A DNA stretch of 64,000 nucleotides from Ectobacillus sp048976805. Its GTDB lineage: Bacteria; Bacillota; Bacilli; Bacillales; Bacillaceae_G. The DNA is taken from positions 38,169-102,168 of the forward strand of contig JBHGUR010000006.1 in the NCBI GenBank assembly GCA_048976805.1, given 5' to 3'. The notes under the pieces were generated by a model. It was not told the DNA's origin. It made no database searches and saw only the letters and a program-made list of their open reading frames with translations. The translations under genes and the position numbers were made by a program. This document shows positions 45,993-54,631 of the stretch, in pieces. Every line of letters starts with the position of its first letter. The first letter of the stretch is position 1.

Positions 45993-46385
45993 CTATGCTT
46001 CCATCTCTTTCTGAAATATAGAATCTTTGATGAAAATTTCCGGCTTGTCTATTGCTTTATCGTAGGCAAGAACTAGCCCAATCGGTGTGCCGCCTTCTAA
46101 ATTTTGTACATTGGTAAAGGGAATATTATGAACGGTGGCAAGCTTAATGTACTTTGATAAATGATTATAAGCAATCTCTCCATTTAGGTGCATTTTAATA
46201 TTTTTCTGGTGCTGTAACACGGCTTCTACTTCACGATAGGGAGTTGGTTGCATAACTTGTCCGATTGTGAGTGCAATTTCAATTCGCTCTCGAAAGGTAC
46301 CGAGGAACAGGTGCTTCTCTTTCGGATTTATTTCTTTTGTTCCATAAATGCCTTCTTGCAAATAGTCATCTAGCTTTTTAGGCAT
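45993..46385 (-). CDS. YueI-like (DUF1694) protein
   Basis: 130 residues from ATG 46385 (SD AAGGAGCG); a longer frame to 46463 has no SD. The sequence LDDYLQEGIYGTKEINPKEK, HLFLGTFRERIEIALTIGQV and GIVLAYDKAI-like end match the YueI family, which adopts an Rossmann-like fold and has no assigned role. Stands alone. Confidence 0.8.
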   Translation of the reverse strand: MPKKLDDYLQEGIYGTKEINPKEKHLFLGTFRERIEIALTIGQVMQPTPYREVEAVLQHQKNIKMHLNGEIAYNHLSKYIKLATVHNIPFTNVQNLEGGTPIGLVLAYDKAIDKPEIFIKDSIFQKEMEA

Positions 46386-46490
46386 GACAATCACGCTCCT
46401 TCTGTTTCTACTGTACACCTTAATAGGAGAAGTCATTCGTGAAAGAAGGAATTTGCAGGGCATACTACGAAAAATTAATGAAGAGGCTGC

Positions 46491-46690
46491 AAAATATATA
46501 AATACAAGTTAAAAAAGAACATAAAACCTTTCTTTTGAAAAGGGAGAGAGCATCCGGCTATGCATAGAAGCGGTCAACCTATTCCTGCCCCTGCGACGGA
46601 AAACCAGAGAGAGGAAACAAGTACAAGATGCTGCTTGTTCTACTTAGCCGCGATGTATATGTCCAAATCATAAATTGGATATATATTTAT
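46491..46690 (+). repeat. Repeat family C, copy 1 (inverted pair)
   Basis: About 200 bp. GGGAGAGAGCATCCGGCTAT, GACGGAAAACCAGAGAGAG and TAGCCGCGATGTATATGTCC recur in inverted orientation at 49,071-49,266 with roughly 90% identity by eye. The core resembles family B (…CCGGC…CGGTCA…AAAACCAGAG…). Confidence 0.8.
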
Positions 46691-46831
46691 ATCACCAAAA
46701 TCAGTGCTGTTCTTCAATATCACTTGTTCAAGGGATGGATTGCTTGATGAATAATAAATATCCGTGAACCTATTGCTTGTATGTGCAATAGCTAAATCAA
46801 TGGTTGGTTCGATATATATATTCAATTTCAT
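46640..46831 (-). CDS. Possible small or decayed protein
   Basis: 63 codons from ATG 46831; the 3' end runs into repeat copy C1. The composition looks protein-like (MKLNIYIEPTIDLAIAHTS…) but there is no convincing SD. It may be the remnant of a gene cut by the repeat. Low confidence. Confidence 0.3.
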   Translation of the reverse strand: MKLNIYIEPTIDLAIAHTSNRFTDIYYSSSNPSLEQVILKNSTDFGDINIYPIYDLDIYIAAK

Positions 46832-46917
46832 GTACTGTATTGGAAGCAGCTAACTAACAAAAAGCGACAAAACTCTTAACGAAACGACAATTTTATGTTA
46901 ATATTCAGAATATAAGA

Positions 46918-48090
46918 ATGCCGCGGAGGGGATGGGGGGTTTTTCCGATTATTAGCGGGGTTGAAAAAATCTTTTGCGAGTATCTAATAGATAATCAACA
47001 GCAATTTGTAGAAAGCTGGAGGCAAAAAATTATTGTTGCGGAGGGAGATCCCTTTAGAGAAGAAATTATTAAAAATGGAGGAGCGCTGCTTTTATTAATT
47101 ATAGCCCTTATTAAAGGAGAAAAGGACATAGAGGATATAAAGCCGCTGTGCGATAAAATTGCTACGGAACGCGCCAAAGCAGATGTTAATATAGGGGATT
47201 TTGTATATAACGTAAACGTAGGAAGAAATGAACTATTTGAGGCGATGTGCAACCTTGATGTAAAGGCAAGTGAATTAAAGCCCATTATTACAAAAGTCCA
47301 TAGTTGCTTTGATCGTTTCATTTATTACACGGTGCTGAAGTACTCTGAGATTATTTCTAAAAATCTAGAAGAAAAACAGCAATTTATTGATGAAACACAT
47401 AAGGAAAGACTCACCATTTTAGGACAAATGTCAGCGAGTTTTGTCCATGAGTTTCGCAATCCTTTAACTTCTATTATGGGATTTGTGAAGCTGTTAAAAG
47501 CAGATAATCCCCAGCTGCCTTACTTAGATATCATCTCCCATGAGTTGGAACAGTTAAATTTTCGGATTTCCCAATTTTTACTTGTATCGAAAAGGGAGAT
47601 GTGGAACGAGCAGGAAAGATTTTCTCTAAATGACCTGTTCCATGACATCATTCACTTTTTATATCCAAGCTTGGTTAATGCCAATGTAGCAATCGAGAAA
47701 AATATGTTTCAAACGATTGAATTAACAGGATATCGCAGCGAGCTGCGTCAAGTCTTTTTAAATATTTTAATGAACTCTATTGATGCGCTGGAAGGCAGTA
47801 CTAATGATCGAAAAATTATAATCGATGCGTTTGAAGATGATGAAAGTATACATATTATTATTAAAAATAACGGACCGATGATCCCAAATGACAAAATCAA
47901 TATGATTTTTGAGCCGTTTGTAACAACGAAAAAATTAGGTACAGGTATCGGGCTGTTTGTATGCAAGCAAATTGTAGAAAAACATAATGGCACTATAACT
48001 TGTGAATCTACACCGGAATGGACAAAGTTTCGCATCGTTCTCCAAAAAACACTATGCAACAGAAACGGCAATGTAAGCAAATCGGTATAA
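46918..48090 (+). CDS. Cytosolic sensor histidine kinase, sporulation-kinase type
   Basis: About 380-390 residues, no membrane segment. The N-terminal domain (about 10-150) resembles the HisK_N/globin-like sensor domain of Bacillus sporulation kinases (EYLIDNQQQFVESWRQKI … LKPIITKVHSCFDRFIYY). HisKA with SFVHEFRNPLTSIMGFVKL, ATPase with NILMNSIDALEG, NNGPMIPN and LGTGIGLFVCKQ as in KinA-E of B. subtilis. Likely feeds the Spo0A phosphorelay. Start unclear: ATG 46918 has no SD, while GGGGGG just inside points to an ATT (46948) start. Isolated from its neighbours and framed by inverted repeats C1/C2. Confidence 0.85.
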   Translation: MPRRGWGVFPIISGVEKIFCEYLIDNQQQFVESWRQKIIVAEGDPFREEIIKNGGALLLLIIALIKGEKDIEDIKPLCDKIATERAKADVNIGDFVYNVNVGRNELFEAMCNLDVKASELKPIITKVHSCFDRFIYYTVLKYSEIISKNLEEKQQFIDETHKERLTILGQMSASFVHEFRNPLTSIMGFVKLLKADNPQLPYLDIISHELEQLNFRISQFLLVSKREMWNEQERFSLNDLFHDIIHFLYPSLVNANVAIEKNMFQTIELTGYRSELRQVFLNILMNSIDALEGSTNDRKIIIDAFEDDESIHIIIKNNGPMIPNDKINMIFEPFVTTKKLGTGIGLFVCKQIVEKHNGTITCESTPEWTKFRIVLQKTLCNRNGNVSKSV

Positions 48091-48110
48091 GCATACGGAT
48101 TTGCTTTTTG
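48075..48110 (+). terminator. Terminator of the histidine kinase gene
   Basis: AAGCAAATC-GTAT pairs with ATAC-GATTTGCTT, then TTTTG. Confidence 0.8.
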
Positions 48111-48180
48111 TTTTATAGAAGTTTTCAAGGCTCTTGAAATAATAAACGAAACCATAATGGGATTGTAAACTCTTGGCAAA

Positions 48181-48215
48181 ATTAGAAACTGGCAGCTTTG
48201 TTGCCAGTTTCTAAT
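48181..48215 (-). terminator. Terminator of the DUF4397 gene
   Basis: ATTAGAAACTGGCA and its perfect complement around gctttgt; contains the stop codon on the minus strand. Confidence 0.8.
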
Positions 48216-48978
48216 TAGTGAGAAATAAAGCGTCAAGTTTCGGTGTTTTGTGTGTATAGCCGACAACGAATATAGTATAAATTTTATTAGGGTCGATTTT
48301 GGTGTTGGGTAAGGATAAAACAGATTCTTTTGTTCCTGCTATGCACACCTCCAAGTTGGCCGTGCCTGGACTTGCTTGTAAGTAGTCCGTTGCTTGCTTG
48401 AATGAAATCTGTGTAAAAAGAAGCTCACTGTCTTTTATAGCTATGTCTATGATTGAGGTATCGGGTGATACGTGTACAACTCGTATTTTTGCTTGACCAT
48501 AAGGCAAATACGTATTATCTATGAGTGATATAAGTTGGGGATTGTTTACTTCTCCACTAATAGCGATTGTATAAACGTTATCAGACATTACAGGTATAAT
48601 TGCTGATAATACTGGGTTGGGCGTAATTTTGGAAATATAAATATCAATTCGATATTGTCCTTGGAGAAGTGTGATGTAATCGCTGTATTGTTTGAAATTC
48701 ATATTTTGCAATATTTGTTGGCTATTGATATGTACATCTATAGCAGGAGTGTTTGGAGAGGCATGAAGGATTCGAATTTTCGCCGGCTGTATTTGCCGAG
48801 GGGATAGGCAGGCTGATGTTCCCCCTTTGTAATAGGTGTGGGCCAACTTTTGGACAGCGTCATAGTGCTTTAAATAATATTCTATATGTTTCTGAGGATT
48901 ATTATATTTATAATAGTTTGCTAACTGTTTATATAGCGCCGCATCAATTTCATATTTATCTGGCTGGTTGCAGAACAT
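48211..48978 (-). CDS. DUF4397 domain protein
   Basis: 255 residues. The N-terminal 60 residues are helical and cysteine-poor (YKQLANYYKYNNPQKHIEYY); two DUF4397 repeats follow, each opening with a conserved phrase, KIRILHASPNTPAIDVHI and KIRVVHVSPDTSIIDIAI. No signal peptide, unlike many relatives. In Bacillus, similar proteins are found near spore or surface genes; function is unknown. SD AAGGAGG. Lies inside the C1/C2 inverted repeat interval, convergent with the kinase gene. Confidence 0.88.
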   Translation of the reverse strand: MFCNQPDKYEIDAALYKQLANYYKYNNPQKHIEYYLKHYDAVQKLAHTYYKGGTSACLSPRQIQPAKIRILHASPNTPAIDVHINSQQILQNMNFKQYSDYITLLQGQYRIDIYISKITPNPVLSAIIPVMSDNVYTIAISGEVNNPQLISLIDNTYLPYGQAKIRVVHVSPDTSIIDIAIKDSELLFTQISFKQATDYLQASPGTANLEVCIAGTKESVLSLPNTKIDPNKIYTIFVVGYTHKTPKLDALFLTN

Positions 48979-49070
48979 ATATGTCCTCCTTTCTCCCCGT
49001 TTTTAAAGCAGAGCGTAACTGGGGAATCTGCTCTAAATCCTATATTAATAGGAATTTCATTTTATCTGTA

Positions 49071-49266
49071 TATATCCAATTTATTATTTGGACATATATA
49101 TCGCGGCTAAGCAGAACAAACAGCAACTTGTACTTGCTTTCTCTCTCTGGTTTTCCGTCGCATGGGGCAGGAATAGGTTTTGACCGCTTCTATGCATAGC
49201 CGGATGCTCTCTCCCCCTTTCAAAAGAAAGGTTTTATGTTCTTTTTTTAATTTGTATTTATATATA
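49071..49266 (-). repeat. Repeat family C, copy 2 (inverted pair)
   Basis: Reverse complement of copy C1 with small indels, sharing TATGCATAGCCGGATGCTCT, CTCTGGTTTTCCGTCGCATG and GGACATATATATCGCGGCTA. Together with C1 it frames a 2.4-kb interval. Confidence 0.8.
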
Positions 49267-49455
49267 TGCTTTTTGAAAAATTACATATGCTGGATTTTGT
49301 AACGGCTATCCATTTTTTTATATAGCAGCGGCTTAGTTTATTAGTTTATAATATAGAGAGCATCAGAGTTGCGTTATATAAATTGGGATGGTTGATATTT
49401 ACAAAGAAATCCACCAAAGTAAAAATCAATAAATAAAGAGGGGAGGCAAAGGAGC

Positions 49456-49743
49456 ATGGATGTATTGCTAGAGGGGTTGTTTATAGAAAATTGGGATATA
49501 TTCATAGTTATTGCAACATTAAGCACAATATTTCTTGCTGGAAAGTGGTCTTGGCATCTTTGCTCTGAGCTTCCAAAGATGTATGATACATACTTGCCCA
49601 TACAGTCTATCGTTTGCTCAAAGGAAACGATGAGGTATGGGGGTAGAGTTTGGGTTTTCAGTATTCGCAGGCGGATTTTCATGTATGTTTGCTGCAAGAT
49701 AGCTTCCAATGAAGGTGATGGGCTTTCCTTGTTACTAGTTTAA
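49456..49743 (+). CDS. mifM: MifM-like arrest peptide controlling yidC2
   Basis: 95 codons, the same length as B. subtilis MifM. A single N-terminal membrane segment (about residues 13-30) and a C-terminal part with Ile70, Ile74 and the acidic NEGDG at 85-89, then LSLLLV to the stop; B. subtilis MifM has Ile70, Ile74 and DEED near 86-89 followed by AGSLLL (from memory). SD GGGGAGG. The yidC-type gene begins 22 bases after the stop, and the last codons pair with its SD. Likely a nascent-chain sensor that stalls when membrane insertion is low and so exposes the yidC2 start. Confidence 0.75.
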   Translation: MDVLLEGLFIENWDIFIVIATLSTIFLAGKWSWHLCSELPKMYDTYLPIQSIVCSKETMRYGGRVWVFSIRRRIFMYVCCKIASNEGDGLSLLLV

Positions 49744-49760
49744 AAAGTAACAAGGAGGAA
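49726..49760 (+). promoter_or_regulatory. Hairpin over the yidC2 ribosome binding site
   Basis: TCCTTGTTACT (last codons of the leader) and AGTAACAAGGA form an 11-bp perfect stem with a 9-nt loop; the right arm contains AAGGAGG, the SD of the next gene (TTG 49766). Confidence 0.85.
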
Positions 49761-49765
49761 GTCGA

Positions 49766-50545
49766 TTGAACAAATTAATAAAATTTTTACCTCTATCATT
49801 TATATTATTGTTATCAGGGTGCAGCAATCGTGCGCCTATTACTCCAAAAAGCACGGGTATATGGGACCATTATCTTGTATATCCTATCTCATATGTAATT
49901 AGCGAAATATCCCGCTTTTTTGGCGATAACTACGGTCTTGGCATCATTGCAATTACTTTGCTGATTCGTTTAGCGCTGTCCCCGCTTGTGATTTCGTTAA
50001 ATGATAATCAATGGAAAATGCAACAGCTGCAGCCGGAAATGAAGAAATTGCGGGAGAAATACAATAGCAAGAATCCGAAAGAACAACAGCAGCTCAATCA
50101 AGAAATAATGAAGCTGTATCAGCAGCACGGCATTAATCCGGCGATGGGGTGTTTGCCGGCGTTTATCCAAATGTTTATATTGATGGCGTTATACAATGCA
50201 ATTGTTCGGACAAAGGAAATTTCTGCCCATATGTTTTTATGGTTTAGTCTTGGTCAAACGGACCCGCTTCACATCTTACCAATTTTAGCTGCTGCGGCAA
50301 CGTTCTTTCAATATGTTGTGCTCAATCAGCGGGCAAAACAATCGGATAATCAAATGGCTAATCAGCAAATGAAAATGATGATGTATATGATGCCGGCCAT
50401 GATTTTCTTTATGTCTTTTAACTTGGCGTCTGCAATTGGCTTGTATTGGGTAGCTGGTAATACATTTATGGCGTTTCAGACGCTATATTTGGAACGGCGA
50501 AAACAGAAAAAAATATTGGTTGCGGCAGCACAGAAAGAAGATTGA
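49766..50545 (+). CDS. yidC: YidC/OxaA-family membrane insertase (YidC2)
   Basis: 259 residues. Lipobox LLLSGC (Cys about 19), then five membrane segments, with the positively charged groove Arg in LLIRLALSPLVISLND and the family stretch QQHGINPAMGCLPAFIQMFI. Inserts proteins into the membrane with or without Sec. Start is TTG 49766, 7 bases after GGAGG, whose pairing with the leader gene marks it as the MifM-controlled paralogue rather than the housekeeping SpoIIIJ copy (usually next to rnpA, not seen here). A terminator follows. Confidence 0.92.
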   Translation: MNKLIKFLPLSFILLLSGCSNRAPITPKSTGIWDHYLVYPISYVISEISRFFGDNYGLGIIAITLLIRLALSPLVISLNDNQWKMQQLQPEMKKLREKYNSKNPKEQQQLNQEIMKLYQQHGINPAMGCLPAFIQMFILMALYNAIVRTKEISAHMFLWFSLGQTDPLHILPILAAAATFFQYVVLNQRAKQSDNQMANQQMKMMMYMMPAMIFFMSFNLASAIGLYWVAGNTFMAFQTLYLERRKQKKILVAAAQKED

Positions 50546-50552
50546 CGATGTT

Positions 50553-50580
50553 AAATCTCTGCGTTTTGCAGAGATTTTTT
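50553..50580 (+). terminator. Terminator of yidC2
   Basis: AAATCTCTGC and GCAGAGATTT with a 5-nt loop and T-run. Confidence 0.9.
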
Positions 50581-50674
50581 AATTTTCTAGGCAAACACAC
50601 ATACACATCTATGCGTGTCCGACATACTTTGTGAATGTAAACAAATTCAAAATCATGTAAGGAGTGAAAAAACT

Positions 50675-50815
50675 ATGTGGGGTTATGGATATCCTGGATA
50701 TGGTTATGGCTATTGTGGATATGGTTATGGCGGCACTGGGTACGGATATGGATTTGCTTTAATTGTTGTATTGTTTATTCTTTTAATCATTATCGGAGCA
50801 GCTTGGATTCGCTAA
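50675..50815 (+). CDS. YjcZ-family small spore-type membrane protein
   Basis: 46 residues: a Gly/Tyr-rich N-terminus (WGYGYPGYGYGYCGYGYGG) and one C-terminal membrane helix (FALIVVLFILLIIIGAAWI), as in the YjcZ/sporulation-membrane family (PF09680-like). SD AAGGAGTG, spacing 10. The frame runs further upstream without an SD. A coat or spore-membrane role is inferred from the family. Confidence 0.85.
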   Translation: MWGYGYPGYGYGYCGYGYGGTGYGYGFALIVVLFILLIIIGAAWIR

Positions 50816-50845
50816 TTATTCCCAAGAGAGCGTCGGCCATTTTTA

Positions 50846-50876
50846 AACCGGTTAACTTTAGGTTAATCGGTTATTT
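50846..50876 (+). terminator. Terminator of yjcZ-like gene
   Basis: AACCGGTTAA pairs with TTAATCGGTT (one mismatch), then ATTTTCTTTT. Confidence 0.7.
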
Positions 50877-51043
50877 TCTTTTAGAAAAGGATTACATAAC
50901 CATAAAATAGAAGTCTGACTTATTTTTCACGAACATTTTAGTGTTTATAATCTTTTATAATTCGTGATAATTATTGACAATCCTTCCATATCATGATACC
51001 TTTATTAAGGATTTCTTAGTGAACTCAATGGAGGAATGCATAA

Positions 51044-52516
51044 ATGAAACCGAACTATGATGTAATTGTCGTGGGTGCCGGTCCTGCCGGAATTTTCACT
51101 TGCTATGAATTAACTTTGAAAATGCCAGAAGCAAAAGTGCTTTTAATTGATAAAGGACACAATATTTATAATCGGAATTGTCCGATTCTTCAGAAGAAAA
51201 TTCCGAAATGTCCGCCGCCAGCCGGCAAGAAAGATTTTGCGGGTTGTCTTCCTGCTTGTTCGATTACAAATGGGTTTGGCGGAGCTGGTGCATACTCAGA
51301 CGGAAAGTTCAATATTACAAGCGAATTTGGGGGATGGATGACAGATTATTTGCCACCGTCTACAGTTATAGATTTAATTAAATATGTAGATGATATTAAT
51401 TTAGAGCATGGAGCGACGACATCAATTACAGATCCGTTGACGGATGAAGTTCGTGACATTGAAAGAAGGGCTTATGCAGTAGGGTTGAAATTATTGCGCG
51501 CTCAAGTTCGCCATTTGGGAACAGAACAAAACTTGCAAATTCTCCAAAGTATTTTCGAATATTTGCAGCAAAGAATCGAAATGAAATTTAAAGTGGAAGT
51601 GGAAGATGTTATTACGGAAAAAGCAGAAGGGAGGCATCATATAAAAGGAATCCAACTGAAGGATGGAACAATGCTATCCTCCCGAAAAGTTGTAATCGTA
51701 CCGGGACGCGACGGGTCCGCCTGGCTTAGTAAAGTGATGAAGAGCCGCCGGTTAAAAATGAGTACAAATCAGGTGGATATTGGCGTGCGTGTTGAAACTT
51801 CTAATGTTGTAATGGAAGAGATTAATAAGCATTTATACGAAGGGAAATTTGTATTTAATACATCCGTCGGTACAAGAGTCCGTACGTTCTGCAGCAATCC
51901 GTCCGGTCATGTTGTAGTAGAAAATCATTCAGGAATTATGACAGCAAACGGCCATGCTTATAAAGACCCTGCGCTAGGCAGCCAAAATACGAATTTTGCC
52001 TTGCTTGTATCACATCAATTTTCCGAACCGTTTGATCAGCCAAATGAGTACGCGCATGAAGTTTCCCGTTTAGCAAACCGCATTTCCATGGGTGGAGTAA
52101 TTGTTCAAAAATATGGCGATATTTTAAAAGGGAGACGCTCCACTGAAAAACGCATTAAAGAAGGATTTGTTGAACCGACACTAAAAGAGGCAGTACCAGG
52201 CGATTTAGGTCTCGTATTGCCATACAACACGATGAAGAGTTTAATTGAAATGACAGAAGCATTAAACCATGTAACACCGGGGATTGCCGCTGAACATACG
52301 CTATTTTACGGCGTGGAAGCGAAATTTTATTCGGCCCGCCCGAAATTAAATAATCACTTTGAATCAGAAATCTCCGGCCTTTATCTAGGCGGTGACGGCG
52401 CGGGGGTGACACGCGGCCTTGCGCAGGCGAGCGCATGCGGTGTATGGATTGCGCGTGATATTGTAAAAAAAATAAATGAACTTCCACAGACCCGCGAAGA
52501 GGTACAAGTTGGATAA
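51044..52516 (+). CDS. FAD-dependent dehydrogenase (COG2509 type)
   Basis: 490 residues. N-terminal dinucleotide fold DVIVVGAGPAGIFTCYELTL for FAD, followed by a region with several cysteines (RNCPILQKKIPKCPPPAGKK … CLPACSITNGFGGAGAYSDG), and a C-terminal FAD contact GDGAGVTRGLAQASACGVW. Matches the long uncharacterised FAD-dependent dehydrogenases. Electron acceptor and substrate are unknown. It precedes the yod-kamA cluster with its own terminator, so it is probably a separate unit. Confidence 0.9.
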   Translation: MKPNYDVIVVGAGPAGIFTCYELTLKMPEAKVLLIDKGHNIYNRNCPILQKKIPKCPPPAGKKDFAGCLPACSITNGFGGAGAYSDGKFNITSEFGGWMTDYLPPSTVIDLIKYVDDINLEHGATTSITDPLTDEVRDIERRAYAVGLKLLRAQVRHLGTEQNLQILQSIFEYLQQRIEMKFKVEVEDVITEKAEGRHHIKGIQLKDGTMLSSRKVVIVPGRDGSAWLSKVMKSRRLKMSTNQVDIGVRVETSNVVMEEINKHLYEGKFVFNTSVGTRVRTFCSNPSGHVVVENHSGIMTANGHAYKDPALGSQNTNFALLVSHQFSEPFDQPNEYAHEVSRLANRISMGGVIVQKYGDILKGRRSTEKRIKEGFVEPTLKEAVPGDLGLVLPYNTMKSLIEMTEALNHVTPGIAAEHTLFYGVEAKFYSARPKLNNHFESEISGLYLGGDGAGVTRGLAQASACGVWIARDIVKKINELPQTREEVQVG

Positions 52517-52528
52517 CAAAGCACGTTG

Positions 52529-52560
52529 CCCCTAAAAGATTCACCTTTTAGGGGTTTTTT
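52529..52560 (+). terminator. Terminator of the FAD dehydrogenase gene
   Basis: CCCCTAAAAG and CTTTTAGGGG with a 6-nt loop and six T. Confidence 0.95.
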
Positions 52561-52640
52561 ATATTTGTAGTTTTTATGAAAGAAAGCGGCTTTTCTCTCA
52601 TATGATGATAAAGATAATAGTGTATGAGAGCGGGGAGTGG

Positions 52641-53936
52641 ATGGTGAGGGAACATTTAATTAAACCTTTGTTAGAGCATCGTTATGTGGAAGTTTCGTAT
52701 GGAAAAGGGGCTTATTTATATGACACTTCCGGTAAGCGCTATATCGACGGTTCATCTGGGGCGATTACAGCCGCAATTGGGCATGGAGTAGAAGAAGTTG
52801 TACAAGCGATGATCAAGCAAGCAAGAAAAGTCGCCTTCGTTTATCGTTCCCAATTTACAAATGAAGCAGCAGAATTGTTGGCAAAAAAGCTAAGTGAAAT
52901 TAGCCCGGGCGACTTGAATTGGAGTTTTTTCGTTAACAGCGGAACGGAAGCGACCGAAACTGCGATGAAAATTGCCATCCAGCACTTCCAGGAAAAGGGG
53001 TTTCCAGGAAAGCACAAGATATTGTCCCGTTGGATGAGCTATCACGGCATTACAATCGGGGCTCTTTCGATGTCGGGACATCCGTTGCGGCGGCAACGTT
53101 TTACAGCTTTGCTTGAAGATTATCCTTCCGTGTCTCCGCCTTACTGTTTTCGCTGCCCTTTTCGGTTAGAGTATCCTTCTTGCCAGCTGGCTTGCGCAAC
53201 TGAACTTGAAACAGCGATTGAACGAATCGGTGCAGAGCATATTGCCGCTTTTATCGCCGAACCGATTGTCGGCGCTGCCGGAGGGGCGATTACTCCTGTA
53301 AAGGAATATTACAAAATCATAAAAGAAATATGCGAACGCCATGATATTTTATTGATTGCGGATGAAGTAATGACCGGCCTTGGCCGAACCGGAAAATGGT
53401 TTGCGATGGAGCATTGGGAGGTACAGCCTGACATCGTTGCGCTCGGAAAAGGTTTAACAGCGGGTTATACTCCGATGGCGGCCGTTTTAGTGAGCGATCG
53501 GGTTATGGAGCCCATTTTGAATGGATCCAAATCGATCATGGCTGGCCATACATTTAGCGCCAATCCGCTATCTGCTGCTGTTTCGCTCGCGGTAGTGGAG
53601 TATATAGAAAAACATAACCTTGTGCAAGCAGCTAAAAATAAAGGAATGTACTTATTAGAAAAGCTGAAGGATTTACAAAAGAGAAGTTCTCTTATTTTGG
53701 ATGTAAGAGGGAAGGGATTGCTGCTAGGAGTGGAGCTGCGTTGTGTAAATACGTTCCTTATACAAGCCGCTATGAAAAATGGGTTGCTCTTATATCCTGC
53801 CGTAGCGGGACCGAGCGGAAAAAACGAGACGGCTCTTCTTATCGCTCCTCCCCTTACTATTAGTTACGATGAATTGAATGAACTGCTGGTTATATTAGAA
53901 AAAAGCATAGGGGAAGTGGAGGAGGATCATACGTGA
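52641..53936 (+). CDS. yodT: Class-III aminotransferase, YodT-like
   Basis: 431 residues from ATG 52641 (GGGGAG close upstream; a longer frame from 52602 is possible). PLP-lysine in ALGKGLTAGYTPMAAV, Asp in IADEVMTGLGRTG, NSGTEATETAMKIA. In B. subtilis the gene opens the mother-cell operon yodT-yodS-yodR-yodQ-yodP-kamA. Probable role: transamination of a lysine-derived intermediate. Its stop overlaps the GTG of the next gene. A CATATGAT at 52,599-52,606 faintly recalls a sigma-E -10, but the -35 is not convincing. Confidence 0.9.
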   Translation: MVREHLIKPLLEHRYVEVSYGKGAYLYDTSGKRYIDGSSGAITAAIGHGVEEVVQAMIKQARKVAFVYRSQFTNEAAELLAKKLSEISPGDLNWSFFVNSGTEATETAMKIAIQHFQEKGFPGKHKILSRWMSYHGITIGALSMSGHPLRRQRFTALLEDYPSVSPPYCFRCPFRLEYPSCQLACATELETAIERIGAEHIAAFIAEPIVGAAGGAITPVKEYYKIIKEICERHDILLIADEVMTGLGRTGKWFAMEHWEVQPDIVALGKGLTAGYTPMAAVLVSDRVMEPILNGSKSIMAGHTFSANPLSAAVSLAVVEYIEKHNLVQAAKNKGMYLLEKLKDLQKRSSLILDVRGKGLLLGVELRCVNTFLIQAAMKNGLLLYPAVAGPSGKNETALLIAPPLTISYDELNELLVILEKSIGEVEEDHT

Positions 53937-54631
53937 ATGATATCGACAATATATTGGGAAAGCTACGGACAATCGACGAGGTTATGTCATATTTTCATGA
54001 CGGCATGACCCTTATGTTTGGGGGATTTGGCGGTGTCGGTTCCCCTCCTGGCATAATTGAGGCAATTCTTCAAAGCGGCATTCGCGATTTACATTTAATT
54101 GGGAATGACACGGGGTTTCCTGATATAGGAATCGGCAAACTCGTAACGCATGGGCGCGTGTCCTCCCTGATTACCTCCCATATTGGCTCTAACCCAAACG
54201 CCGGTAAGCTTTTACATGAAGGGAAGCTGCAAATAGAGTTTTGTCCGCAGGGAACGCTTGCAGAAAGAATCCGTGCTGGCGGGATGGGACTTGGCGGTGT
54301 GCTTACTGATGTCGGGATGAATACAGTTGTTGAAAAAGGGAAGCAAAAGGTGATGGCAAACGGGAAGGTATATTTAGTGGAAACAGCCTTGCATGCGGAT
54401 GTATCAATCGTATTTGCGAAACAAGCAGATGAGTTTGGAAATCTTGTATTCGATAAGAGCGCTCGAAATATGAATCCGCATGTGGCGATGGCCGGGGGTA
54501 TTACCATCGTCGAAGCGGAGCAAATCGTTCCAATCGGTTCGCTTGACCCGGAAGAAATCGTGACGCCTGGCATATTCGTCGATTATATTGTGCCATCTAA
54601 AGGGGTGAGTTGGAAATGGGCTTGGGAATAG
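53933..54631 (+). CDS. yodS: CoA-transferase subunit A, YodS-like
   Basis: 232 residues, GTG start with SD GGAGGATC. 3-oxoacid CoA-transferase alpha subunit: FGGFGGVGSPPGIIEAIL near the N-terminus binds CoA, GTLAERIRAGGMGLGGVLTDVG is conserved. Overlaps yodT by 4 bases and yodR by about 16, indicating tight coupling. With YodR it would move CoA between an acyl intermediate and acetate or succinate. Confidence 0.93.
   Translation: MNDIDNILGKLRTIDEVMSYFHDGMTLMFGGFGGVGSPPGIIEAILQSGIRDLHLIGNDTGFPDIGIGKLVTHGRVSSLITSHIGSNPNAGKLLHEGKLQIEFCPQGTLAERIRAGGMGLGGVLTDVGMNTVVEKGKQKVMANGKVYLVETALHADVSIVFAKQADEFGNLVFDKSARNMNPHVAMAGGITIVEAEQIVPIGSLDPEEIVTPGIFVDYIVPSKGVSWKWAWE

Noticed and set aside
52599..52640. 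Sigma-E promoter of yodT
   Set aside because: CATATGAT is compatible with a -10 but no acceptable -35 was found at the right distance; left as a note only.
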